Below, one piece after another: positions 7,035 through 14,689 of a DNA stretch of 26,157 bases (the first letter of the stretch is position 1; each line of letters begins with the position of its first letter). The stretch covers positions 1-26,157 of IMG/VR virus record IMGVR_UViG_3300022921_001533; one strand, written 5' to 3'. The DNA is from a virus. Below the pieces are notes generated by a model, which was given only the letters and a program-made list of their open reading frames with translations, was not told where the DNA came from and did no database searches. A program made the position numbers and the translations under genes.

Positions 7035-7698
7035 AGATATTTGCGTTTTAGTTCAAGCTAGACTTGGCTCTCAAAGAGTTCCTCGTAAAATGATTAGACC
7101 GTTTTGCGATACTACCTTGGTTGACATACTTTTTGAAAAACTTAAATCCTTAAAATCTATTCCTCAAAGCAATATTTATTTCTCTGCTTATGAAGATGAA
7201 TTAAAGGAGATAGCTAATAATCATGGGATTAACATTTATCACAGGTCAGAAGCTTCCGCTAAATCTGAAGGCCAACCACTTTCTGAAATTTACGAGTGGT
7301 ATGACAAGCTTCCATTTAAATATGTAATTTTAGTTAGCGCCTGTAACCCCTTGTTAAAAGTTGAGACGATTGATTCTTTCATTGATTCTTTCATAGAGTC
7401 TGATAAAGAGGGGGCTTTTGCGGTATTCCCGAAGAAAACTTACTATTGGGACGAGCATGGTAACAATCTTACAGATTGGAAAGGTTCTACCATCATGAAC
7501 ACTAAGTTTGTTGACCCTGTTTACGAAGCGGCTCATTGCTTATACGCTTCTAGAATGGATATTATTGGGGATGGATATTGGATGGACACAAAATCTCCAC
7601 CAGAACCTCATCTTTTTGAGATGCAGGAATTAGAGGCTTTTGATATTGATTATGAATGGCAATTTAAAATTGCAGAACTTTTATACAAGAATTTATGA
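7021..7698 (+). CDS. CMP-nonulosonic acid cytidylyltransferase (NeuA/PseF-like)
   Basis: Predicted to activate the nonulosonic acid with CTP, making the CMP-sugar used by transferases. The 225-residue length fits the family. The signature QARLGSQRVPRKM (12-24) is the nucleotide-binding loop of the CMP-NeuAc/CMP-KDO synthetase group. VILVSACNPLLKVETIDSF around residues 101-119 matches the strand and turn that hold substrate and metal, although the common DATSP-like wording is changed to SACNP. The end, DIDYEWQFKIAE, is typical of NeuA/PseF. It is translationally linked to genes on both sides (14- and 4-base overlaps). The similar SpsF family also has this N-terminal loop, so the exact sugar is uncertain. 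Confidence 0.8.
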   Translation: MKKTEDICVLVQARLGSQRVPRKMIRPFCDTTLVDILFEKLKSLKSIPQSNIYFSAYEDELKEIANNHGINIYHRSEASAKSEGQPLSEIYEWYDKLPFKYVILVSACNPLLKVETIDSFIDSFIESDKEGAFAVFPKKTYYWDEHGNNLTDWKGSTIMNTKFVDPVYEAAHCLYASRMDIIGDGYWMDTKSPPEPHLFEMQELEAFDIDYEWQFKIAELLYKNL

Positions 7699-8435
7699 AT
7701 GAGTTGAATAAGTATTTTAAACAGATCGAACAAGTAGAAAAAGAAACTGGTTCTCAAATGAGGGCTAGGTGGGCTATCATTAAACTTCTAAAAGATTTTG
7801 AGTTTGAGAATGTTTTGGATATTGGTTGTGGCCCTAAAAAACACTCAAGAATTTTTGAGTTGAACGGTAAGTCTGTAGACACTCTTGATGGATGTGAAAA
7901 ACATAAGCCTAAATTCCTTGGTAACTTTTCTGAATTGGCTGATTCTATTCCAGATGAGAGTTATGATTGTATTTGGTTTAGTCATGTGCTTGAACATGAA
8001 GTAAATGTAGCTTCCTTCTTAACAAACGTAAAAAAGAAGTTAAAGGAAGGTGGTGTTCTTGCTGTTACTGTGCCACCATTAAAAGAACAGATTGTTGGCG
8101 GTCACGTTAATCTTTATAATTTGGGTCTTCTTGTTAGAGTTCTTGTTGCCTCTGGGTTTGATTGCAGTGAGGGTTTTGGTTATAGTTATGAATATGACTT
8201 ATCTTTTATTGTTAGGAAGAAAGATATCAAATGGTCAGATGATATTATCAAAGAGTTAAATTTAGATAATAGCTTTATTGATAAGAGTGGAGCTTTAGTT
8301 TCTGATGGTGGAGACTTGTTTAAAATTAAAAAATATTTCCCTCCTCTTCCTTGGCAGCAGCATGGCACAGATGAGTCTTACAATGGTAATTTGAAGTCAA
8401 TTAGAGTAAACACATATAACAGTTTTGGACTATGA
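7695..8435 (+). CDS. Class I SAM-dependent methyltransferase
   Basis: A 246-residue methyltransferase. Motif I, NVLDIGCGPKKH (39-50), binds S-adenosylmethionine. DTLDG (62-66) is the acidic motif II region. YDCIWFSHVLEHEVNVASFL (90-109) is the motif IV region, and KLKEGGVLAVTVPP (115-128) is the following strand. The C-terminal half contains GGHVNLYNLGLLVRVLVASG, a cap often seen in methyltransferases of polysaccharide clusters. It overlaps its neighbours by 4 bases on each side and most likely methylates a sugar or glycan intermediate of this operon. DNA or protein methylation cannot be excluded, but no target-recognition domain is present. Confidence 0.75.
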   Translation: MNELNKYFKQIEQVEKETGSQMRARWAIIKLLKDFEFENVLDIGCGPKKHSRIFELNGKSVDTLDGCEKHKPKFLGNFSELADSIPDESYDCIWFSHVLEHEVNVASFLTNVKKKLKEGGVLAVTVPPLKEQIVGGHVNLYNLGLLVRVLVASGFDCSEGFGYSYEYDLSFIVRKKDIKWSDDIIKELNLDNSFIDKSGALVSDGGDLFKIKKYFPPLPWQQHGTDESYNGNLKSIRVNTYNSFGL

Positions 8436-8725
8436 TTATTTATGTTGATATAGACAATACTATTTTTGACACTCAGGGCATGGATTACGAGGGCAGCAAA
8501 CCAATCCTTAACAGAATAGAAAAAATGAATAAACTATATGATGACGGTCATACCATTGTATATTGGACAGCTAGAGGTTCTGGTTCTGGTAAAGATTGGT
8601 CAGAAGTAACCAAAGAACAGTTTAAGCGTTACAGTGTGAAATATCACACTTTAAAATTTGAGAAACCTATATATGATATCTTTATAGACGACAAAAATAT
8701 AAACTCAGAAGAATTTTTTAAATGA
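8432..8725 (+). CDS. Small HAD-superfamily phosphatase-like protein
   Basis: A compact 97-residue protein of the haloacid dehalogenase fold. Motif I is VDIDNT (5-10), with the nucleophile D6 and acid/base D8. Motif II, YWTARG (44-49), gives the phosphate-binding threonine. K88 follows the acidic pair D86-D87 in FIDDKN as motifs III/IV. There is no cap domain. Proteins of this size and motif pattern are common in capsule and O-antigen clusters, where they may dephosphorylate a sugar phosphate, and this context agrees. The substrate cannot be read from sequence. It shares ATGA overlaps with both neighbours. Confidence 0.75.
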   Translation: MIIYVDIDNTIFDTQGMDYEGSKPILNRIEKMNKLYDDGHTIVYWTARGSGSGKDWSEVTKEQFKRYSVKYHTLKFEKPIYDIFIDDKNINSEEFFK

Positions 8726-9846
8726 AAAAAGTAATTATTACAGGGGTAACAGGACAAGACGGTAGCTTAATGGCTGACTATCTCTTGAAAAATACAGAGC
8801 ATACTATTGTTGCTGGTGTCCGCAGGTTGAGTATCAAGAATCACAATAACATCTCTCACTTGCTAGACAACCCCCGTTTCAAGCTTATTGATTTAGATGT
8901 TGCCGATCAAGCAAATACAGAGATGGTAATAGCAGAAGAGAAGCCAGATTACTTTATTAATCTTGCTGCTAATTCTTTTGTTGGAGTAAGCTGGAAAATG
9001 CCAGTTAATCATATGGAAACAAATGCTATGGCTGTATTGTTTCAATTAGAAGCTATCAGAAAACACTGCCCAAATTGCAGGTATTATAATGCAGGTTCTT
9101 CAGAGGAGTTTGGTGATGTTGTAGAAGTCCCCCAAAAAGAAACTCATCCACTCAGGCCACGAAGCCCATACGGTGTTTCTAAAACCTCTGCTAGACACAT
9201 GGTTAAGGTCTGGAGGGAGTCGTATGGACTATATGCTGTTCAAGGTTGGTTATTTAACCATGAGGGTGTGCGCCGTGGAGAAGAATTTGTTACTCGAAAA
9301 ATTACAAAGAATGTCGCTCGTATTTATAATGAATATAAAAACGATCACTTCAAACCACTTGAACTAGGTAATATGGATTCTATGAGAGATTGGAGCGATG
9401 CCGAAGATTTTGTCGAGGGTATATGGATGATGCTTAATCAAGAAAAATACAATTCAGCCCTCAAATGTCGCCTAAACAAATACAAGGCTATGTCAACGTC
9501 TCCAATCAAAGAAGAGCAGATTACAGCTTGGCTTTCTCAAAAAATTCAAGAATATGTGCTTTCTTCAAACGAAACGCATAAAATACGTGAATTTGTTGAA
9601 GAGGCTTTTAATTTTGCTGGATTTGCTAAGGATCAATGTCGATGGCAAGGTAAAGATTTAGAAGAAAAATACATACACGAAGATAAGGTGCTTGTGAAAA
9701 TAAATCCTGAATTTTACCGACCTGCGGAAGTTGAAATTTTATACGGAGATTCATCAAGAGCCAGAAACGAATTGGGTTGGCAACCTAAAACAAATTTCTT
9801 GAGTTTAGTCGAAAAAATGGTCAGAAACGACCTTAAAAAAGATTAA
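8722..9846 (+). CDS. gmd: GDP-mannose 4,6-dehydratase
   Basis: Converts GDP-mannose to GDP-4-keto-6-deoxymannose, the precursor of fucose, rhamnose, perosamine and related sugars. Diagnostic motifs are GVTGQDGSLMADYLL (8-22), NLAANSFVGVSW (80-91), NAGSSEEFGDV (123-133), catalytic Y150xxxK154 in YGVSK, FNHEGVRRGEEFVTRKI (178-194), DWSDAEDFV (223-231) and the ending RPAEVE...GDSSRARNELGWQP. At 374 residues it is near usual length, but the segment from about residue 243 to 275 looks like an extra insertion: ordinary enzymes go almost directly from the MMLNQ-like helix to YVLSSNETHKIREFVE. No fucose synthase or perosamine synthase is visible downstream, so the 4-keto product must be used by host or distant phage enzymes. 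It is the last gene of the sugar run. Confidence 0.92.
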   Translation: MKKVIITGVTGQDGSLMADYLLKNTEHTIVAGVRRLSIKNHNNISHLLDNPRFKLIDLDVADQANTEMVIAEEKPDYFINLAANSFVGVSWKMPVNHMETNAMAVLFQLEAIRKHCPNCRYYNAGSSEEFGDVVEVPQKETHPLRPRSPYGVSKTSARHMVKVWRESYGLYAVQGWLFNHEGVRRGEEFVTRKITKNVARIYNEYKNDHFKPLELGNMDSMRDWSDAEDFVEGIWMMLNQEKYNSALKCRLNKYKAMSTSPIKEEQITAWLSQKIQEYVLSSNETHKIREFVEEAFNFAGFAKDQCRWQGKDLEEKYIHEDKVLVKINPEFYRPAEVEILYGDSSRARNELGWQPKTNFLSLVEKMVRNDLKKD

Positions 9847-9925
9847 AATTCTTGTTGAAAAAAAAGTTCAAATTTGTCTTGCTTTAGACTCAAAAATCGG
9901 TTACAAAAAGTGTAACTTTAATACA
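9847..9925 (+). promoter_or_regulatory. Short intergenic region before the ribonucleotide reductase genes; weak -10
   Basis: This 79-base gap separates the sugar operon from nrdB. TTTAAT (9917-9922) or the overlapping TAATAC sits just before the ATG at 9926, but no convincing -35 lies 16-18 bases upstream. Two small inverted repeats, TTGAA/TTCAA (stem 5, near 9855-9871) and GTTAC/GTAAC (9900-9916), are too short and lack the T-run of a rho-independent terminator. A promoter is expected from the gene layout but only weakly supported. Confidence 0.3.
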
Positions 9926-10897
9926 ATGATTTTTGAGGAACAAGTATCGAGGAAGCCGAACCATTATCCGTGGACAGAGGAGTTTACTGAAGCTATTTAC
10001 AATGGTTTTTGGACGGATAAGGAATTCTCCTTTTCAACTGATGTTCACGATTTTTCCGTGAATTTAACAGACCAAGAAAAGGAGATCATAGTAAGAACAT
10101 TATCAGCAATCGGTCAGATTGAAGTGGCTGTAAAAACCTTTTGGGTTAAGCTTGGTGACAATTTGCCACACCCTTCTTTAAATGACTTGGGGATTGCAAT
10201 GGGTAATGTGGAAGTTATTCACAATAACGCTTACGAGAGGCTTCTTGAGGTGCTTGGCCTAGAAGATATTTTCGAGAAAAACCTTGAACTGGATTTTATT
10301 CAAGGTCGAGTCGCTTACCTTAAAAAGTATACGCATAAATTCTATAAAAACAGCAGAAAGCAGTATGTTTACGCTCTTATACTGTTTACCCTTTTTGTTG
10401 AGAACGTCAGCCTTTTTTCTCAGTTCTATACGATTAACTGGTTTTCTCGTTATAAGAATGTCCTAAAGGATACTGATCAACAGGTAAAATATACAAGAAA
10501 CGAAGAAATGATCCACGCTCTTGCTGGAATGAAGATCATCAACACTATTCGTGAAGAGTATCCAGAATTTTTCGATCAAGAGCTTGAGGATCGCATCCTG
10601 CACGAAGCAGAACAAGCATACAAAGCAGAAGCCAAAATCATTGATTGGATGGTCAATGGTATCCAAGAAGAAGGGTTGAGCGCACCTATTCTTAAAGAAT
10701 TCATTAAAAATAGAATCAACGAATCCCTTGAGGGTATTGGCTTTCCAAAGCTTTTTGAAGTTGATCAAGAAATTTTAAGTTCTACCTCTTGGTTTGAGGA
10801 AGAATTGCTGGGCAATAACGCTACAGACTTTTTCCATTCCCGCCCTGTAGAATACAGCAAAAAATCACAAACTTTCAGTGCAGAAGAACTTTTCTAA
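9926..10897 (+). CDS. nrdB: Class I ribonucleotide reductase, small (radical-bearing) subunit
   Basis: Houses the diiron centre and tyrosyl radical used to reduce ribonucleotides to deoxyribonucleotides. The 323-residue length is usual for phage NrdB. All expected ligands can be placed: E66 in IEVAVK, the E96xxH99xxxY103 motif in GNVEVIHNNAY (Y103 is the radical tyrosine), E159 in FVENVSLFSQF and E194xxH197 in NEEMIHALAG. The retained tyrosine argues for class Ia/Ib rather than the tyrosine-free Ic type. The order small then large subunit reverses that of many bacteria. Its stop overlaps the nrdA start by one base (TAATG). The C-terminal end SAEELF is the tail expected to dock on the large subunit. 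Confidence 0.93.
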   Translation: MIFEEQVSRKPNHYPWTEEFTEAIYNGFWTDKEFSFSTDVHDFSVNLTDQEKEIIVRTLSAIGQIEVAVKTFWVKLGDNLPHPSLNDLGIAMGNVEVIHNNAYERLLEVLGLEDIFEKNLELDFIQGRVAYLKKYTHKFYKNSRKQYVYALILFTLFVENVSLFSQFYTINWFSRYKNVLKDTDQQVKYTRNEEMIHALAGMKIINTIREEYPEFFDQELEDRILHEAEQAYKAEAKIIDWMVNGIQEEGLSAPILKEFIKNRINESLEGIGFPKLFEVDQEILSSTSWFEEELLGNNATDFFHSRPVEYSKKSQTFSAEELF

Positions 10898-12543
10898 TGA
10901 ATAAATACTATTGGCTAAACACAGACTCGCAAACCTTCTTGAAGAAAGATTACCTTCTTCCAGAAGAAACCCCACTTCAAAGAATTAAAGATATTGCTCA
11001 AGCAGCAGAAAAATATCTAAAAATAAACGGCTTTGCCGACAAATTTGAGGATTACATGTCAAGGGGTTTTTATTCTCTTGCAAGTCCTGTTTGGGCAAAC
11101 TTTGGCCGCAAGCGTGGTTTGCCAATTTCGTGCAATGGTGTTTACATTGAAGATACAATGGAATCCATTCTTCAAAAGAATGCCGAAGTTGGTATGCAAT
11201 GCAAAAATGCAGCAGGAACTTCTGGTTATTTTGGAGACTTGAGAGAGCGCGGAGCTTCAATTAGCTCTGGCAGTTCTTCTTTTGGCCCTGTGCATTTTAT
11301 GGAGATGTTTGACAAGACTGCTTCCATTGTTTCTCAAGGCGGTGTGCGTAGAGGCAGTTTTGCTGCATACCTTCCAGTTGAACACCCAGATGTTAAAGAG
11401 TTCTTGAGAATTCGTGGCGAAGGTCACTCTATTCAAGAAATGTCATTCGCTGTTACTGTTACAGACGAATGGATGAACTCTATGATTGCTGGTGATCCAG
11501 AAAAGAGAGGTATTTGGGCGCAGGTGCTGAAAAAGCGTTCAGAAAGCGGATATCCTTATATCTTCTTTACAGACAATGCAAACAACAATGCCCCAGAAGT
11601 ATACAAAGATAAAAACAAAAAGATTTATGCTTCAAATCTTTGTGCAGAAATTTCCCTTTCATCAAGTGCTGATGAATCCTTCGTTTGTTGTTTATCTTCT
11701 TTGAATTTGATTCATTGGGACGAAATCAAACAAACTGACGCAATTGAAACACTGACGCATTTCTTGGATGCTGTCATGGAAGAATATATCCAAAAGACAA
11801 AAGACATTCCCTTCATGGAAAGCTCTCACAACTTTGCCAAGAGACAACGCGCTATTGGTGTTGGTGTTCTTGGTTGGCATTCTTTCTTGCAGAGCAAGAT
11901 GATTGCATTTGAGAGCATGGAAGCAAAAATGCTGAACGGAGAAATCTTTCAAACAATGAAAGAGCGAACATACAAAGCAAGCGAGGAACTTGCCCAAAGC
12001 TTGGGAGAACCAGAGTTGCTCAAGGGTTATGGACGCAGAAACACAACCACAATGGCAATTGCTCCTACAACCAGTAGTTCTTTCATCTTGGGTCAAGTAT
12101 CTCCTTCAATCGAACCACTTAACAGCAATTACTTTGTTAAGAATTTGGCAAAAGGAAAATTCACTTACAGAAATCCATACTTGGCAGATTTGCTTGAAAA
12201 ATATGAAAAGAACACTCCTGAAGTTTGGAAGTCTATCTTGGTTAAAGGTGGCTCTGTGCAACACCTAGAATTCCTTACAGACGAAGAAAAAGATGTATTC
12301 AAAACATTTGGCGAAATCTCTCAAAAAGAGATTGTGATTCAAGCAGCCCAACGTCAGAAATACATTGATCAAGGGCAATCTTTGAATCTTATGATTCCAC
12401 CCAAAACCTCTCCAAAGGAAATTAATTCTCTTTTAATTTTCGGTTGGGAGCAAGGAGTTAAAAGCTTTTATTATCAACGAAGCGCAAATCCAAGCCAAGA
12501 GCTTGCAAGGTCTATTTTGACCTGCTCCTCTTGTGAGGGATAA
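10897..12543 (+). CDS. nrdA: Class I ribonucleotide reductase, large (catalytic) subunit, compact form
   Basis: The catalytic subunit, only 548 residues against about 760 in E. coli. The missing part is mainly the N-terminal ATP-cone, so dATP shut-off by that domain is not expected. Active-site residues are all present: C79 in PISCNG, the N247-C249-E251 set in NLCAEIS, a cysteine at 264/265 in FVCCLSSLNL, the radical-transfer pair Y525-Y526 in KSFYYQRS, and the C-terminal shuttle pair in LTCSSCEG (C543, C546). IAPTTSSSFILGQVSPSIEP is the typical substrate phosphate-binding stretch. Together with the upstream subunit it would provide dNTPs for phage replication. The reducing partner (thioredoxin or glutaredoxin) is not in the window. 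Confidence 0.93.
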   Translation: MNKYYWLNTDSQTFLKKDYLLPEETPLQRIKDIAQAAEKYLKINGFADKFEDYMSRGFYSLASPVWANFGRKRGLPISCNGVYIEDTMESILQKNAEVGMQCKNAAGTSGYFGDLRERGASISSGSSSFGPVHFMEMFDKTASIVSQGGVRRGSFAAYLPVEHPDVKEFLRIRGEGHSIQEMSFAVTVTDEWMNSMIAGDPEKRGIWAQVLKKRSESGYPYIFFTDNANNNAPEVYKDKNKKIYASNLCAEISLSSSADESFVCCLSSLNLIHWDEIKQTDAIETLTHFLDAVMEEYIQKTKDIPFMESSHNFAKRQRAIGVGVLGWHSFLQSKMIAFESMEAKMLNGEIFQTMKERTYKASEELAQSLGEPELLKGYGRRNTTTMAIAPTTSSSFILGQVSPSIEPLNSNYFVKNLAKGKFTYRNPYLADLLEKYEKNTPEVWKSILVKGGSVQHLEFLTDEEKDVFKTFGEISQKEIVIQAAQRQKYIDQGQSLNLMIPPKTSPKEINSLLIFGWEQGVKSFYYQRSANPSQELARSILTCSSCEG

Positions 12544-12548
12544 TTGAC

Positions 12549-12577
12549 TTGACAAGAAATATAATACTTGTTAATAT
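12549..12577 (+). promoter_or_regulatory. Sigma70-type promoter for the recombination/replication operon
   Basis: TTGACA at 12549-12554 is followed after exactly 17 bases by TAATAT at 12572-12577, a near-consensus promoter. Transcription would start about 12583-12586, at the TTG start codon of the next gene. A 7-bp inverted repeat, ACTTGAC (12547-12553) and GTCAAGT (12580-12586), brackets the promoter and could be an operator. A perfect TATAAT at 12560-12565 has no fitting -35. Confidence 0.65.
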
Positions 12578-12585
12578 AGGTCAAG

Positions 12586-12933
12586 TTGAGTAAAAAGCCA
12601 AAAAAAATCAATAAAAAAGAGATTCTTTTTCGTCTTGTAGATGTTCCCCCAACAGGGCGTAGGAATTTCTACGCAAGAGAAATGAAGTTTTTAAACGATC
12701 TTTGTGATCGTTATTCTCTTGAGTTTATGAATGTGGTCAGCTTTAATAAGAAGTTTGACTCACTAACTTATTTGGTTAGCCCGAAATTAAAGAAAACTTT
12801 AGATCAAAAGTTTAGAGCTTTTAATTTTTTACTGGACAAGAGTAGATATCCAGAGTATGATATAGGAGAAAAGGCAGGAAAAGATTCCGTAGTCAAAAAG
12901 AAGAAAACACTAAAAGATTTTTTAAATGAGTAA
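12586..12933 (+). CDS. Small basic protein of unknown function upstream of RecA
   Basis: A 115-residue protein starting at TTG; the next in-frame ATG is more than 30 codons in, and the reading is coherent from the TTG. It is lysine-rich at both ends (SKKPKKINKKE and KKKKTLKDFLNE), with a central part containing RRNFYAREMKFLNDLCDRY and LVSPKLKKTLDQKFRAFNFL, likely helices. No catalytic motif is visible. It is the first gene of the recombination operon and overlaps recA by 8 bases, so a DNA-binding accessory or recombinase mediator (a UvsY-like role) is conceivable from position and charge alone. I do not recognise the family. Confidence 0.7.
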   Translation: MSKKPKKINKKEILFRLVDVPPTGRRNFYAREMKFLNDLCDRYSLEFMNVVSFNKKFDSLTYLVSPKLKKTLDQKFRAFNFLLDKSRYPEYDIGEKAGKDSVVKKKKTLKDFLNE

Positions 12934-14050
12934 AATAGAAGAAACAAACAAGATGCTTGAAAACTTCCTCAAGGCAAACAAGGAAGATCATTATAATTTC
13001 GAAGAAGAGATTGATTATAAAGTATCAAGCGGCTCTTTACAGCTTGATCTACAACTAGGAGGCGGTTTCGGTCCCGGTTTACATCGCTTCGTTGGAATCA
13101 ATGAAGGAGGCAAAACTTCGGAGTCTTTAGAAGTAATGAAGAACTTTTTAAATGATCTCCCAAACACAAAAGCCGTTTATTTTAAAGCAGAGGGAAGGCT
13201 TTCTCCAGAAATGAAAGAAAGGTCTGGAGTTAAATTTGTTTATAACGCAGAAGATTGGAAAGAAGGAACATGTTTTGTATTTGAATCAAATATTTATGAA
13301 ACTGTAGTTGATTTAATGAGGCAATTAGTCACAAAAAATCCAGAAAAAACTAAGTATTGTTTCTTGCTTGATTCTGTTGATGGTCTTATTGCTAAGAATG
13401 ATTTAGATAAAAACTTTGATGAATCTGCAAAAGTTGCAGGTGGAGCGGTTATTGCTGCTACCTTCATGAAGAAGATGGCTATCTCTCTAGCCAAAAGAGG
13501 ACACATGGCAATTTTCGTTTCTCAAGTTCGTGCAGATATCAAGCTAGACCCCTATACAAAAGCACCAATAAGACAAACATCTGCAACAGGAGGCAATGCC
13601 TTACTACACTTTGCTAATTTCATTATTGAATTTGAACCAAGATTTAGAGACGATTTAATTCTTAAAGACCCAACCAATAAAAAAGTTTCTGAAAAGAATC
13701 CACCAATTGGTCACTTTGCAAAAATAACAGTCAAGAAGTCTCCAAATGAGACAACTAACAGAACACTTTGCTACCCAATTAGATATGGGCGCAAGAATGG
13801 AACATCTATTTGGATTGAAAAAGAGATTGTAGACCTTCTTTATGCTTGGGAGTTTGTGAATAAAAAAGGAGCTTGGATCAATGGTTCTGACGAATTTATT
13901 GAAATGCTTAATGAAGCAGGTTTTGATGAAGACGTTCTTAAGTTTCCAATTCAGGGTGATGCAAAACTATTTTCAATCATCGAAGAAAACAACGAGCTTT
14001 CCAAGTTCTTGATTAAATTCTTTAAAAAAGCAATCAATGAGTTTTCATGA
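12926..14050 (+). CDS. RecA/UvsX-family recombinase
   Basis: A 374-residue ATP-dependent strand-exchange protein. The RecA start VSSGSLQLDLQLGGGFGPG (33-51) leads to Walker A GINEGGKTS (57-65), which keeps GxxxxGKT but not the usual PESSGKT wording. AVYFKAEGRLS (83-93) carries the catalytic glutamate region, CFLLDSVDGL (145-154) is Walker B, and IFVSQVRADI matches the RecA motif that senses nucleotide and contacts DNA. SATGGNALLHFANF resembles the RecA loop L2 and following helix, with GG retained. The C-terminal 90 residues differ from bacterial RecA and are closer in style to phage recombinases. It probably serves recombination-dependent replication and repair with the nuclease, helicase and primase encoded after it. 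Confidence 0.9.
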   Translation: MSKIEETNKMLENFLKANKEDHYNFEEEIDYKVSSGSLQLDLQLGGGFGPGLHRFVGINEGGKTSESLEVMKNFLNDLPNTKAVYFKAEGRLSPEMKERSGVKFVYNAEDWKEGTCFVFESNIYETVVDLMRQLVTKNPEKTKYCFLLDSVDGLIAKNDLDKNFDESAKVAGGAVIAATFMKKMAISLAKRGHMAIFVSQVRADIKLDPYTKAPIRQTSATGGNALLHFANFIIEFEPRFRDDLILKDPTNKKVSEKNPPIGHFAKITVKKSPNETTNRTLCYPIRYGRKNGTSIWIEKEIVDLLYAWEFVNKKGAWINGSDEFIEMLNEAGFDEDVLKFPIQGDAKLFSIIEENNELSKFLIKFFKKAINEFS

Positions 14051-14454
14051 AATTCTTAGATTGCAACGGCAAAATAAGAAATCTTAAAAACGCAAAAAAA
14101 TATCTTATTAATTGGGATACTAATAGCAGAAGTAAATTCCAAAAAAGCGTAAAAGATTTTTTAAAACCTTATTGGCAAAATGATATTGTCTTTGAGGAGC
14201 TAAAGGTAGTCGGTTCAAGACTTTCCTTAGACTTCTATAACGCAAACAAAAAAATTGCGATTGAAGTTCAAGGACAACAACACACAAAGTTTGTGAAGCA
14301 TTTTCATGGTAATAGATTAAAATTTTTAGATCAACTAAAAAGAGACAAGAAAAAGCTTGATTTCTGTGAAAATAATGGTATAAAGCTAGTAGAGATTTAC
14401 CATAAGAACGAAATACACGCATCGTTCTTTGAAGACCAAGACATTTTTTTATAA
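14047..14454 (+). CDS. Small PD-(D/E)XK-type endonuclease (Vsr/DUF559-like)
   Basis: A 135-residue predicted nuclease. The core reads SRLSLDFYNANKKIAIEVQG (57-76), in which D62 and E73-x-Q75 fit the metal-binding D...ExQ/K pattern after a beta-hairpin. QHTKFVKHF and the later RDKKKLDFCENNGIKLVEIY complete the pattern seen in Vsr/DUF559-like and related phage nucleases. A basic N-terminal helix (RSKFQKSVKDFLKPYW) may bind DNA. It overlaps recA by 4 bases and is one base from the next gene. A role at recombination or repair intermediates, for example as a junction or fork nuclease, fits the neighbours. A free-standing homing nuclease is less likely because it is embedded in the operon. Confidence 0.7.
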   Translation: MKFLDCNGKIRNLKNAKKYLINWDTNSRSKFQKSVKDFLKPYWQNDIVFEELKVVGSRLSLDFYNANKKIAIEVQGQQHTKFVKHFHGNRLKFLDQLKRDKKKLDFCENNGIKLVEIYHKNEIHASFFEDQDIFL

Positions 14455-14455
14455 T

Positions 14456-14689
14456 ATGAAAGAAGATAATGAAATAGAGTTTTCAATTCCAGAAAACCTA
14501 ATCGAAAAACTATATGAATTTAGCGGTGATACTGATAAATACAAAGGAGTTATTTTAGCAGTATGCTCTGAAAATGGCGATCCTATTGTATATCACAGGT
14601 TTGATTGCGGTTTAACAGAACTTGGCTTAAAGAAAGCTGTTCAAGAATTTTGCTCGGATACAACAAACAATCAAAACTATGATTTATAA
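14456..14689 (+). CDS. Small acidic protein of unknown function
   Basis: A 77-residue acidic protein. The ATG at 14456 is one base after the preceding stop; an ATG at 14429 in frame would overlap the nuclease gene and is less likely. IEFSIPENLIEKLYEFSGD and YKGVILAVCSENGDPIVYHR suggest a small alpha/beta domain, and a helix with LGLKKAVQEFC follows. No motif of known enzymes is present. It overlaps the replicative helicase gene by 11 bases, a position where helicase loaders or regulators may occur, but nothing in the sequence proves that. Confidence 0.6.
   Translation: MKEDNEIEFSIPENLIEKLYEFSGDTDKYKGVILAVCSENGDPIVYHRFDCGLTELGLKKAVQEFCSDTTNNQNYDL

Noticed and set aside
9855-9871. TTGAA...TTCAA hairpin after gmd as a terminator
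   Set aside because: The stem is only five A/T-rich pairs and no T-run follows, so it would not terminate efficiently.
11692-12096. 134-codon open frame on the minus strand inside nrdA
   Set aside because: It is antisense to a gene with complete RNR catalytic motifs, has no promoter or start context, and its translation shows no domain. It is a shadow of the coding strand, as are the other minus-strand frames.
12560-12565. Perfect TATAAT upstream of the 12586 gene as the main -10 box
   Set aside because: There is no -35 at 16-18 bases upstream (the position reads GGGATA), while TTGACA with a 17-base spacer fits the later TAATAT. It may still help DNA opening.
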